A stretch of DNA of 64,000 bases from Styela clava (Eukaryota > Chordata > Ascidiacea > Stolidobranchia > Styelidae): the NCBI RefSeq assembly GCF_964204865.1, contig NC_135251.1, forward strand, positions 19,158,001-19,222,000. The letters are read 5' to 3'. Each line of letters starts with the position of its first letter. The first letter of the stretch is position 1. Under the pieces are notes generated by a model. It saw only the letters and a list, made by a program, of their open reading frames with translations, made no database searches and was not told the DNA's origin. Positions 1 through 13,000 of the stretch are shown here, in pieces. The translations under genes were made by a program, and so were the position numbers.

Positions 1-182
1 GAGGCCGCGACCCAAAAGGAACCACTTGTGTATAGAAAAAAGATAATGACGCAAATACACATTTCAGTAACAACGTTGCGTCAGAAATTCAAGTTTTTGT
101 ACCACAAGTGCATCATAATGACGCAATTCTTCTTTGCACAAAATATTCAAGTAATTTTAGCGTAGTTACGAACCTATGTATT

Positions 183-187
<5 letters not shown>

Positions 188-215
<28 letters not shown>
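188..215. repeat. (AT)n microsatellite
   Basis: An uninterrupted run of alternating T and A, about 28 bases long. It is a simple repeat and probably variable in length between individuals. The rest of 1-700 shows no gene that I can support. Confidence 0.9.
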
Positions 216-218
<3 letters not shown>

Positions 219-925
219 GGCCTCTGATGTTCAAAAGTTATAATAATATACATTCACCAACGGTTTATAGATTATTGACCTGTCAATAGAACATTAGCAT
301 TTTACAGACCGGAAAAATTCGTTTCGAAGACTTCATCCAGCGGAAACGCTAGTGACATGATTACCCTCCATTAGCTCAAAAACAAAACAAGATCCGCGAG
401 TTGTTATCAAGCGGCGACAGTGTTTGATTGCTTATTGACGGCGTTCCATGTAATCGTTTCTGTCATATCAGCGAGTATTTCGCATTGGGTCATGTACATG
501 GAATTCTTGGCGGATGATTCAATGACTGAAGGAACAGTAGTAGGCCTATATGTCAGCTAGGCTTGGAACCCTTTCCTTAAATTAACGTTGTGCTATAAAT
601 AATGTTACGAATCTCTACAAGTAGGCTAGTGATATTGCGATGTGGAACTGAATAAAATATAATTTCACTCCAACAAAACTTTATCAACATTTTGTAACGC
701 TGTTTGTAATAATTCCATCAACGGGATAAGATTTTGTTTAAGTTCTATATTAAAAAAATCTAATCAAGGAGTAGGAATTGCCAGGCATGTTGCTCCACTG
801 TAGTTTCTCTTAAGATATCCAGGGTAAGGTCGCTGCGCTACCCGCGAGGGGAAATGTATGGAAATATTTTTAGTTAATTTAGAAGCATATGTTTGTTTGA
901 AGTTTGTTGGAGGACCCGGGTCGTT

Positions 926-958
926 GCGCCGGACGAATGACGGAAATTCGTCCGGCGC
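926..958. repeat. Perfect 13-bp GC-rich inverted repeat (hairpin)
   Basis: The arms GCGCCGGACGAAT (926-938) and ATTCGTCCGGCGC (946-958) are exact reverse complements around a 7-base loop. The GC content stands out from the AT-rich surroundings. There is no run of T and no gene beside it, so a terminator role is not implied. It more likely marks part of a mobile element or the repeat cluster that follows. Confidence 0.8.
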
Positions 959-1170
959 TGTGCCCCCGACCACTCTAGTCCATTAAGAAGTTCAAATACC
1001 CTGTAATAAACTGATCACCCCTAACCGGAGTCGAATTTTTCCAATTTTAAGGTCCGTGATCACTCAACCGTTACGAAATTTTTTTGACATAAACTAGACC
1101 TCAACTACCTTGCATGACCCGAATATGGCGCCTCTACCTTCTACCATTCTCGAGATATAACGTGAAATCA

Positions 1171-1378
1171 CTGGAGCGTGACTGAGGAGATGGACAAATA
1201 AAATTTCTTTCAAAATAGATTCAAATAATTTTTCTTAACATGCCCATGCCTTCACTTTCTCAACAGGTCCTTTCAGAGGCCTGCAATAAGCCAAAACCAC
1301 TAGACCATGACTGGGGAGTGAGAGAAAAAAAATTTCTTGAAAAAAGCATTAAACTAAATTTCCCCAACATATCTATCT
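1171..1378. repeat. Diverged tandem repeat, period about 127 bp, two copies
   Basis: The segment near 1171-1255 and that near 1298-1378 share an ordered set of words: CACT(G/A)GA, GACTG(A/G)GGAG, AAATTTCTT, then a CAACAT or TAACAT word. The copies have several substitutions and indels, so the duplication is old. They lie directly before the younger 634-bp duplication. I see no coding sequence here. Confidence 0.55.
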
Positions 1379-1392
1379 ATTTTATTTCTCGA

Positions 1393-2660
1393 TAGCTTCA
1401 TTTTTAGGTGCGCAACCTTCTTACGCCACTGGAGGGCGATTGGGAGGGGGAATTCCCAAGATTCAGGTGGTGAAATATTCTATATATTAGTCCCTTTGAG
1501 ATTTAAGCATCACTTTGCCCAAAAACCAATTCCAAGTGCTCCTAATAGCCCAAAAACCATATTATCTAAGTGGGCGTGGCTTTCCACACGTTTTCTCCCC
1601 ACTGGGGGGCGGTGGCAGTGCCCCCACCCCCAATTGCACTTGGAAAAAATCCCAATACTCGGGCAAACGCTTTCTGGCCCCGGAAACGCAGCTAAACGGC
1701 TTCTAAACCCCAAAATCACTCTTGCGAGACTTGATTGACAGCCTGAAATAATTAATGTCACGCAACCTTAAATTTGGGCCACCAAAAGCCCGTTTTGGCC
1801 CACTTCCTTTGGCCCGATCGTTCTGAAAAATTTTATTTGCTATTTTGGTAACTGCCCCCTACTACATGCCAAGTTTCGTCCCGATCGGCCCGCCAGTTTT
1901 CTGGGAAATGGTAACTCGATGGGTCTTAGCCAAGAGACTTCGTCACATTATTTTTGCCCTACGCGCAAAGTCTTTTGACCATTACTGTGCATACGCACTT
2001 TCAGTGCTACAAGTTTGCCTGACCATTAGCTTCATTTTTAGGTGCGCAACCTTCTTACGCCACTGGAGGGCGATTGGGAGGGGGAATTCCCAAGATTCAG
2101 GTGGTGAAATATTCTATATATTAGTCCCTTTGAGATTTAAGCATCACTTTGCCCAAAAACCAATTCCAAGTGCTCCTAATAGCCCAAAAACCATATTATC
2201 TAAGTGGGCGTGGCTTTCCACACGTTTTCTCCCCACTGGGGGGCGGTGGCAGTGCCCCCACCCCCAATTGCACTTGGAAAAAATCCCAATACTCGGGCAA
2301 ACGCTTTCTGGCCCCGGAAACGCAGCTAAACGGCTTCTAAACCCCAAAATCACTCTTGCGAGACTTGATTGACAGCCTGAAATAATTAATGTCACGCAAC
2401 CTTAAATTTGGGCCACCAAAAGCCCGTTTTGGCCCACTTCCTTTGGCCCGATCGTTCTGAAAAATTTTATTTGCTATTTTGGTAACTGCCCCCTACTACA
2501 TGCCAAGTTTCGTCCCGATCGGCCCGCCAGTTTTCTGGGAAATGGTAACTCGATGGGTCTTAGCCAAGAGACTTCGTCACATTATTTTTGCCCTACGCGC
2601 AAAGTCTTTTGACCATTACTGTGCATACGCACTTTCAGTGCTACAAGTTTGCCTGACCAT
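1393..2660. repeat. 634-bp direct tandem duplication, two copies
   Basis: Copy 1 is 1393-2026 and copy 2 is 2027-2660. Both begin TAGCTTCATTTTTAGG and end TTTGCCTGACCAT. The stretches I compared are identical by eye, and the short reading frames inside have the same translation in both copies. The unit is richer in GC than its surroundings and contains runs such as CACTGGGGGGCGG. The open frames in it (up to 175 codons) occur on both strands and look like chance frames in low-AT sequence, so I do not call a gene. It is a very recent duplication, a two-copy satellite seed, or an assembly duplication. Confidence 0.9.
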
Positions 2661-2750
2661 CGAGATCTCTAGCTAGCTCACGTGCGCCACCGTGCAGTGA
2701 CATAGTTGCTACCAAATTTGGCAAACAAATGCTCATAACAGGTACATAAA

Positions 2751-2863
2751 GCGGTACTCCCGGAGTATCCGTACCAAGATGGCGCACAACCTGAACATAG
2801 TATGTGTACAAGGTTAGAGTTCTCAGTTTGTGCATCATCTTGGTACAAATACTCCCGGAGCAC
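2751..2863. mobile_element. Inverted-repeat element with CTCCCGGAGTAT core (MITE-like)
   Basis: The left arm, 2751-2787, contains CTCCCGGAGTATCCGTACC followed by AAGATG. The right arm, 2830-2863, is its imperfect reverse complement, and the loop is 42 bases. Each arm has its own small palindrome around CCCGGG-like sequence. A related pair of words lies at 36142-36158 and 36316-36339, which suggests a dispersed family. No transposase is present. A non-autonomous DNA element or a structured SINE would both fit. The outer ends of the element are not defined. Confidence 0.5.
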
Positions 2864-2999
2864 AGATAAAGCTGCTTATCATTATAACAGTAAATAATGC
2901 AATTTATCAAGTAAGAAGTTCGTAGCGCCAACGTCGAATCTACTGTGAAAAAGGGAACCACCAGCATATTTTAAATTTGTGGTGCCGTATCTGAATAAT

Positions 3000-4013
3000 G
3001 AATTTTTCCAAATAATCTGAAAATTTTTGTCTTCTCTCGAATCTAACAAACTACGATGCCTAAGTCAAAACATTTATTCGCCCAATAATTCTGCCATTAA
3101 GAGATGTAGACCAATGTACGTTTTACATTTGTTGGAAGTTATCTTGTGTACGGATAATCCAATAAATCCAAATCAATAATCCAAAAAAATGAACTAGACT
3201 TATTGGTTTTCTATATTCAAATTTAATTAAACAAGAAATTAAATAAAACAAAGCAAATAAGAAATAACAATTAGAAAATGAAATAAATTAAGTAAAGTAC
3301 GATATAATAGGCTAATTTAAACAGGAATTGATTGCCATGTGAAATATTAACAGAAAAATTTGAATGAACATGGATGTATGTGTTTGCTTGTACTTTTTCC
3401 AATTAATTCGGTTATTTGCGTTCAAGAATCATCAACATGCATACTGCCTGCATTAGTATATACATGAATCCGAAATTATTGTGATAAATCCAAGAACATA
3501 ACACGATTCTTTTTAAAACACTTATTACAAGATTTTACTCCACAGTAGCTACCAATAAAAAATAGAAGGTTTCCAGGAAGATGAAGTTCAGTTGAAACTG
3601 TCGATATTACTTTACACCAAATTTACCCTATACCAAAATTTGAATCGCAATTTTTGAGTAAAGCCAAAAGACATTTGTCACTACACACACCTATTATACA
3701 TTGTTAAAGAACGCGTTGAGGAACATAATGAGGGAAGTTAGTTGATCTTTATTTTTGTGAAACGTTTCACTACATTATAACAATTTTGTAGGGCGAAATG
3801 TTCAACAATATTTATGATCGTTAGGTGGTACTATGGAGGGGTTGTTTCCTGACGATGTTTGTGAAACCAGTAGCATCTGAAGGTGAAGTTCCTTTTAGAC
3901 AACGTACAATAGGTTTTCAATTAAAAATATGATGATATTCTAAAATGTTGTCGGCTTTATATGAAACAAGAAACAATTCGCAAAGTAAAAATTTCAAAAG
4001 GTTTGCTCAGTTA
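3000..4013. other. Intergenic stretch and 3' UTR of the RERG-like gene
   Basis: This is AT-rich sequence with no supported reading frame. On the minus strand an AATAAA signal lies at 3748-3753, about 260 bases past the stop codon of the GTPase gene. The part nearest 4013 is therefore probably its 3' UTR. I see nothing definable in 3000-3700. Confidence 0.5.
3748..3753 (-). promoter_or_regulatory. Polyadenylation signal AATAAA for the RERG-like gene
   Basis: A canonical AATAAA reads on the minus strand about 260 bases past the TAG stop at 4014-4016. It is the first clear signal I see downstream. In AT-rich DNA the hexamer also occurs by chance. Confidence 0.45.
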
Positions 4014-7000
4014 CTAAACACGTTTTGATAGTCTATTTGAAATGTCAAAAGAAATTGCGCGTTTTGTAAAAGTTTCTACCATACTATTCGACCTGTTTAG
4101 ATCAATGTGCTCTTGTGACCTACACCGTCTGTTTGCGCCCATCTCACTGTTGTTGTTAGAGTCATATATTCTTAAAGTACGGGCTCTTGTCACCGAGGAC
4201 CTGTGGCGATCATTGAGCGAATCGTCACTTAAGTGGGATGATTTTATAAGCTTTTGACGTCTACGGTCCTGGTCGGAATCTGAAGATTGCGTGTCACTGT
4301 TTAAATGTATCCCATTTGTGAGCCCGACTACTGCATTCCGGCGAGATCTCATGGGCGGTCTACCATTTTCGGGATTACTGGCTATGACATCAGTTGGTAG
4401 TGAGGCAGTAGATCTGTGAAAGAATCGCGAGTTGTTCCCGGAACTAGGAAAGTTATCAGATATTTCATCTTCATCAATTTTACTTGTCATAATGTCACTG
4501 ATCACGTCATTGATGACGTGATGACGTGGTAATAAGTCATTATAACTATAGTTTCGACGTTTTCCTTGCATTCTTGGTATTCTGTCAACGTATTTGAAAG
4601 ATTTTCCTTTCTTTCTCAAAGAACCATTGCTGTCATTCAAAGAATGGAATACTGCCATTCGAGTTTTGTAGAATTCGTAAGTATCTTCAAAAACACTGAT
4701 CACGTCGTTCAGGCCGTCTCGTACTGTGAAAAAAATGCAATATGTAACAGCAACACCAAGTGCGAATTGTTTTAGAACAAAAAATCAACGAACAAAAATA
4801 GATAAAATGGAACAGATAAGCAGGCCCGTCGATGTTGGCGTACCGTGTAACTGTACTAATCGCAGGGAATATCCTTTTCACCGCAATTATGATTACCCTG
4901 TGTGAGTTCGCAAGCTAGAATCCCGTGAGAATGTGCGAGAGGATTGCTGGACTCATCTTCCCCGTGGCAAATTTACGTAAACGGTGGTCTGTTGCGGCTT
5001 CATCCACAATGCAGCCCATGCATCCGAAATCAAATAACTGACTAACCAATTCCATACCCGACATGGATTGGTAACAGACCGTGATTCGCCATATGATTGA
5101 GCCTTCTTATCGACGTTCCTATCCCCCGAGATAAACATGTAAATCGTTGTGCATCGTAAAACATATCGTTGTCCGTGTTGCTTTTGACATACCGTATTAA
5201 AATAAAGGGTAGAAACCCGTAATTTATTTCCAAATTTAGCTACCAGATTTTGATGAATGATAAATGTGACTCATCATGAAATTTCAATGAACAAATTAAA
5301 AGCGTGGACGGAGAATTTAGATGCCAGGTATGCAATTAATGAAGTGTTAATTATCATACTCAGGTGTGAAATGAGATTCCAATTATCTGACCGAAAATTG
5401 AATGACGATTTTACACGCCACAAATTCCATAACAATTCTCCTAAAAATCCGCAATATAAAGTCATTTTTACTTCAACTATGAATATGTTGTAAAAACATC
5501 AACTTGGGAAAAGAGCAATCAGATTATAATTTTGGAAATTCTTTCTCAACAACTTAGGGTTCGCTAAATTGCGAGTTTTCAACTTTTGGCAGTGTCACTT
5601 CAAATCAGTGATTATTTCGAATACTTTTGGTAAAAGACTTTTACATGAAGTCAAGTTATTATTTGTACTATATACATCATCATTTTTCCATGAACTTCTT
5701 GCTTCGTATATAATTACAAAAAAGCGATGCTCAAATATATGGGCACGACGTTCAAAACGTACCACAAACTGCACGACTAACGCAAACGTAACCGCCACAG
5801 GGTGCACACTTTTTGATAACGCAATCGCACACACAAAAAAACAAATTTTATAGAGCCCACAGGCATTTTACAATAAAAAGTAATACCCTTCTAGCGAAAC
5901 AATTCAATCTTTGAACCCTGGAAATTTTAAAGCAAGTGGTCCAGCAGTTAATAAGAAAAGCAATTTTTTACAACAAGAAGAAGTAAAAGAAGAAAACGAA
6001 AAAGAAATACTATCAGCATGGTGACAATATAATAACACACTGACAAAATAATAACAAAACGTGCCATAGGTCCATTTCGTGTCCAATAAATTAAATCTTA
6101 CCAGATATTTCTCGGAAATCACCTCTCAAACTGTTTGCAAGACCTTCGCCACGTAATCTATCAACCATTCGATCCGGCTCTAAGTCTGTTTTATTTCCAA
6201 CAATAGTGATGACTGGTTCTGGTTGTACTTGCTGGAAAGGTCAAACATGAGGTTATACTTATATGCTGGTTGAATGGTCTAAATCTACAACACTTTTGAC
6301 GTTTGCTGACTCAGCTGTAATGCATTTTCCAATAATAAAATATTTTAAATAAGAGAGTATGCTTGAATATATTTATACACAGAGGTCGCGCATCGGTACG
6401 AGTATGACGGGCCTGAGAACATCGGGTTTGATAAAAAGATTGGAGGACAATACGGAAGCGTTTGAGTGTTCTCATTCAATTTTAAAAGGCCAAAGTCCTG
6501 TATAAATATTCGATTTTATAGAACCAAGTTAAAATTCAAAAAACAAATGAGTTGAAGTATTAGCCTTCAAGCGATTTCATTTTCAATTTGTAATTGATTG
6601 TTCAATTAGTTGCAAAGAAAATAAAGAATTTTTTCAAGAATAACAGTAACAATAAGATGAAGCCCAAACACAAATATAACAGCAACAAGAATTGAGCAAA
6701 ACGATATGTACACAACGTATTCAAATTGGATATGGAGAGATGTTCGTTCTATATTTAGATTATAGATAATAGTGGTCCAATATAGTACACTAATAAAACG
6801 TAGCACCTCTGTTAGTGTAGTCAAAATGATAAATTGTAATCTGAAGTACACACCTTGTGTTGGTGACTCATTTGCGCGATCGTGTGCGTGATCGTAACTT
6901 TGAACCTCGGAAGTTCTTCGAAACTTGTCTGATCATTAATAGCATACACAAGAATAAAAGCATCTGCCCATCGAATTTTTTCCTCCATCATCAACTCATT

Positions 7001-10000
7001 TTCTTCCTTCATATATAAGAAAAAAGATTATAATGTATGAACATGTAAATTACTAAGAATGATGGAAAGACCTCACAAAAGACACCATCACACGCTAATT
7101 TATTTATGTATCGTTTGAAAAAATCACTGGTTAGTAGCCCGTGTTGTGGGCCTTTTAAAAATCATTAGGGATGTATATCACCAAAACATTACAATTTTTT
7201 GAATAATATAATCGTCATTATAAAATCAAAATCTACTAAACTAGTTATTATAAATTCGTCTTGTTTTATTCGTATCATATAACCCCATGTGGATGACTGT
7301 GTGGATAGTGATATGAAACATAATTTGTTTGCAAATCCGTCTTTTACAATACGTGTAAATACTCAGTTGTAAACATAAATGTCAATTAATGAAATGTTAA
7401 TTATCCATGGCCTCATACAAATGAATAAAACAAGTAATTAATTGAAAATAATTACATACCTGACCAGCTGTGTCCATAATTTCAAATAGAACGGGAGTTC
7501 CGCCAACAACAACGTAATGTTGATATATATTTTCTAAACAAAACAATATAATTAAACTTCGTTAAATACAAACTCAAAGTTTGACGTCACAATGTGCCGT
7601 GAGACGATACTCAAAATACACAAAGACTATGTCCTATATTTGAGCATTCAAAAATGTCTGAAAAGCCATGGATCACATAAAGTTATACTGATTCTGTGTT
7701 TTAAAACTTTGAATAGCTTGTATGCAACGTTATAGAAAAATAGCAATAATTTAATCAGTCGTTAGACCCTTCTAACTTATTGACAACGATGAGATTTCTT
7801 CTAGTTATACCAAGTTACAAGCAATCTTAGTTTTGTATACACGTAAGTTGCACGATAGAAATATTAAAATGTGTCCATAGTATTGAAACATCATTTTTAT
7901 CTTCACATCTGTTAAATAGTTTGATAGCCAAAGTGTATGCATTTAAAAAAAAAATAAGGAGTGTCATTTAGAGTTACTTATATATATTTTTGATTTGGAT
8001 TTTAAAATGTAGGCGGGTGGATCCAACACAAAACATTCGAGTTCATTGATTTTGAAATATTTTATGCTTATAACATTCGAGTACAGGCCAACCAGGCTGA
8101 TGGCGTGTACATAACAAAACATTCCCACGTTAGATCACATGACCCTCTGAACCACAATTCAAAATCTTCAATAACGGCCGACTTGAAACTATTTTAATGG
8201 AGACAAAAATCAAAGGGAAAAACGAATCGGACTTAGATTAAAGATTATCTAGGTTTATCTCATTGGAAATTGTCACGAGGTTGCAAATTTGAGCAATCGC
8301 CCGTTTTGATGTGGAAATTGAACTAAAATTGATACAGGCGTCGTGGGTAAAACTCACTAAAATTTTTATGTTATTCAATTTCAAATAAAAATTTTGAAAG
8401 CTGTCAAAATATATGCTTATTATCCGATCACATGTCATGTTTTAACAATGTTTGGTTCACATACGTAACAAATTATTACATTCAAATTATGGTAGATCTG
8501 TAGTGAATTTTCGAGTTTTGTAAAAGTGCAATTTAAAAAAAATATGCTTCTAATAATTGGATGTTTGCACCCAACAATTTGAGTTAGATACGTCAGGCGT
8601 GTGGAATTCGAATAACTTTCTACTCTCATATTACAAATAAAAGTACTCAAGTGAAACCGGGATAAAACGTAGTACAATATCTGCATAAATATGTGAGAAT
8701 GCGAAAATTACGACAAAATGAAAGAGTCAATTTCCTCAATCATTTTATGGAAACATTTTAATTATTTCTATTTATGCATTTGGTGACTTATATATAATAA
8801 AGCTACCAAATCTCTCTTTTCATAATGATGTGCAAAACTAACACAGTGTTCATATTTAGATACGTCAGGCGTGTGGAATTCGAATAACTTTCTACTCTCA
8901 TATTACAAATAAAAGTACTCAAGTGAAACCGGGATAAAACGTAGTACAATATCTGCATAAATATGTGAGAATGCGAAAATTACGACAAAATGAAAGAGTC
9001 AATTTCCTCAATCATTTTATGGAAACATTTTAATTATTTCTATTTATGCATTTGGTGACTTATATATAATAAAGCTACCAAATCTCTCTTTTCATAATGA
9101 TGTGCAAAACTAACACAGTGTTCATTCAACTCCTTTCAAATCTTAAATTAACTATAAACCTAAATATGATCAGCATTCCTGACGTGATATAGGTACTTCG
9201 TAAAATAATACATATCCTGATTTTCAATTTAAGTATATATTTGAGGTTGCATTATTTTGAATACAACCATATATTCGGCCTCATTAACTCATAAAAATAT
9301 AAACATTGTCTAAGTTATTTTATTTCGATACTGCAATGACATCTTCGTATATATAACTCCTTAACTAGATAAAGTTTTTGTATATTGAGTTGGCTGTATA
9401 TGTACATTTGGTTGGTTGTATTGTATATGTATATGCGTTGGCGGTATATGCATTTTCTTAGCAAAATTGGTTGAGCACGTTATCCTATTGGGATCATCTA
9501 ATCTGCACACGTCACACGGTTTACTCTATATAAATACACATGACTATTTAACATTGTGCCAATATAGGCAGATATTATCGTCTCAAAATGATCTGTAACT
9601 ATACACTCTTTGTGTAAATGATACGGTACCAGGTTGACAAGACACATCACAAAAACACAAAACTTGTCACAAATTTTTTTATAGTAACATGTGTGGTCTA
9701 ATTCAAGGATAAGCAATGTTATCCATAGATTAGCTAGGTTCTCAATCGTGCTTGGATGAGAGGCGCCTGGATTCTAATGCTGGCTCATCCTCTATTGTTT
9801 ATTTGTGACGCGTGTCACTTCATTACAATAGGTATCAAAACCGGGACTTAACATTGTTTTGATCAGGAGATTAAGTGAAATTACTTTCTCGTTGTGTGAT
9901 CTGTTGCCCTCAAAATTCAGTTTATCAGTTTTTTGCATGATTCAAACGTTTAAATTTTTTTTGTAAAAGATATATTACAGATTTATATTTATATCACGAG

Positions 10001-13000
10001 CAAAGAAAGTTACAAAACGGAAACAATGAATCAAATGAACCGCAATGAGATTGTATATGAATCTTACTCAATTAGAATTTATATCTGATTATTTTTAGAG
10101 ACGTCAATCTACCAATAATCTTACAATCCTGAAATATCTTGAAATGCAAACAAACTTTTGTTTCTTTTGACAGGGGTGGATAGTTAAACTAGCATTAACG
10201 TTGAGCGACTTTGTGGTCTAACGAAAACAAAAAAATAGATTAGTTGAACCAACAATTTTGGTAGTCTCGTTCCATTGACACAGGATATAGGAATTCATTT
10301 TATTCAGTTTTAGATGGCAGGACAACAGCTTCTGTCATTAAAATTTCGCTTCATACAAGCAAGGAAGATTTATTATTATTCTATATTTTCATTGATAAAC
10401 TGAAAATTTATTTCCTAAATATAACCTTTTATAAATGAAAACATTGACATTCCATTAGGGATTTACTTTCACGTTTTTATAAATTAAGTTTGATTACCGT
10501 TTGAGGAATGGGAAAATAACATTCACGATTGCCGCATTTTTATAAAGAATTTGTGTTGTGGTTTTACAAAAATGATTCTAGAAGTTCCATTAAAATCTAA
10601 AGCTAATTTATTGTACAACTAATAACTAAGATAACGAGTTAACAAAATTAATATATAGCTTATCGGGTTCTAGGTGCTGTATATTTGTTTAGAATTTAGG
10701 TAGATACGATTGAATAAATGTCTTTAAAATTAGTGATATTTTATATCTGCTACAGAAGTAATGTTATCTAACTAAATTATCTATTAAATTGATACTTAGG
10801 TTCATATAATTACTTACAACGGAGTTCAAAAGTCATTCATAATACCCAACAATTTCTTTTTGCTAACATGCCCGACAGTCATTATATTTGTTTCATTTGA
10901 TATAATGTAAACATAATATAACTAAGTGCTTTTAATATGAAAAATGAATCATTAACGAATGCAATATTGTAAGCCTTATTCCGCGTAACGTCATATATTT
11001 TTTAATTCAAGCAAGTTATACATGGATATAAATACACCCGATTTTTGACGTAAAAGTTTGCCAAACACACATCGACCCGATATTTCTGCTTCAGTATCGT
11101 TTGATTAATCGTCGGCATCCTATAGTTCAGTTTGATTTTCATTGGGCTTAGATTTTCCCATATACGGTAATAACATTTTGTCGTTTTTAGTAAATGTCAC
11201 CCTTTAATTCAAAAATCAATAACGAACAAACTGTTCAACTTAACTTGTTGCAAATAGGACATCCCGCGATATAAGTAAAGGGGTGGTATCAAGCGCTTGT
11301 TGTGCCTTTTCCTCAAAATTGCTTGAAATAAATAATATCCACCCTATTAACACACACTAAATCGAAACTCCAGTACATATAAATATATTTTCATGTATAT
11401 CTAAATACTATTTTTTTAGATTCTATTCCTGAAATCCAAATTATTTAATCTAATTTATTCGTATTCCGGATATGCTTGGTTTTAATGAGCTCAGATGAAT
11501 ATTGTGTATTGTGTAATCTTGCTTTATTTCCGTAAGCCTCTATAATCATTAGTGATTTGATAGACACCCGAGTTAATATGATTAATTCGTTATACAAACT
11601 TTATTTTTGATATTATCCACGACTCATTAATATATATATATATTTAGTGTTAACTTGAATAGATTAAATATGTTTATACGTGCTTAAAAGAACTTGGTTG
11701 GACACAATTGTCTGTGAAATCCAAATTTAAATTTCGTCACATTGTTTATAATAAATGAACTTTCAAAATAATTAATAATTTTTCAAACCATTTTTTTTGC
11801 TATAAATCTAAGCAGCGTTGTGCAAACAACAATTAAATTTTGTATACATTCGAACAGCACACATTTCTTCATAAATAATATCAAAAATGTTTCTATTTTG
11901 AATTATTTTTGAAATTTCATTGCTTCGGAATAAAACACGATATATGAGTACTTGTTTTACAATAACGCGTGACCTAAGTGGAAAACACACGGAAAGTTTA
12001 TATGAATATCAAGTAATTTATCAAACTATTAACTCAAATTATCAAAGTTTTACTGTGTTCAAGTTAAGTACCGACTGATAGGGGCTTTTTCACACACAAA
12101 TTTTCAATAATATCTTCATGATTCCGGTTGATTTGAAGATTTTTTTTTAGTTTCATATGGCACTTTCTTTCATAGCATTCAGCGTGTGGGGGATCGTAAG
12201 TGCATGTTGACACCCTGAACTCGAGTATGGAATTCGACACTTTATGGGGCAAGGCCTCCATTTTCGGAAACTTTGATATAAAAACCGCAATTTAAGTAAA
12301 GTTGATACTGCGTAATGAACTCGAATAGGGATAGTAAATACTTCAGAATAGTTAATTTTGAGCTTCTTGATATTACACTAAAACAGTCAATAATTTGTTT
12401 TTGGTCTGTCCATTTTTTGTCAAACGAGGTATGTAAATTTTTGACGTTTCAAAAAATTTTGTATTCATCCCATGTTAATATATACTTCGAAGTTTGTGTA
12501 TTGGTTTGAACCGGTTGCATGCAATTTTACCCACCTACAAATTTAAATATTTAGTGTCACATCTTACAATGTGTTGTTTCAAACCCTAGGGACGAGAAAA
12601 ATAGCGTGTAATGGGATTAACGCGTACGTTATAGATAAAACATAAGGATTTTGAAGCATTTTCAACAGAAAAGTAAAATTGTGTACATTTCATCGGATTA
12701 TTTCTGCCTGACAGAGTTTCAAAATTAGAAACAATTACGAGATTATGGAAACATTTTTTGGGTGAAAATTTTGCTTGCTTTTGCAAATATTAAATTGTAA
12801 CACTCGTGCTTTATATTTATCTTTGTGTCATTTAACTAGATATATACGAATAACATTTGTTGGAACATTGTCCAAAATCTAGTATCTAAATATTTCTATA
12901 CCCGATTATATTGCCTTGAGGCCAATGTGTTCTTCAATGTTTTTCTTAGGCCATCGACGAAAGTAAATGATTGTTAGACTCACCTAAAGTAGGATCATAT

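Noticed and set aside
1845..2372. 175-codon plus-strand open frame
   Set aside because: It runs across the junction of the 634-bp tandem repeat, overlaps equally open frames on the other strand, and its composition matches GC-rich repeat sequence rather than a protein. No splice or start context supports it.
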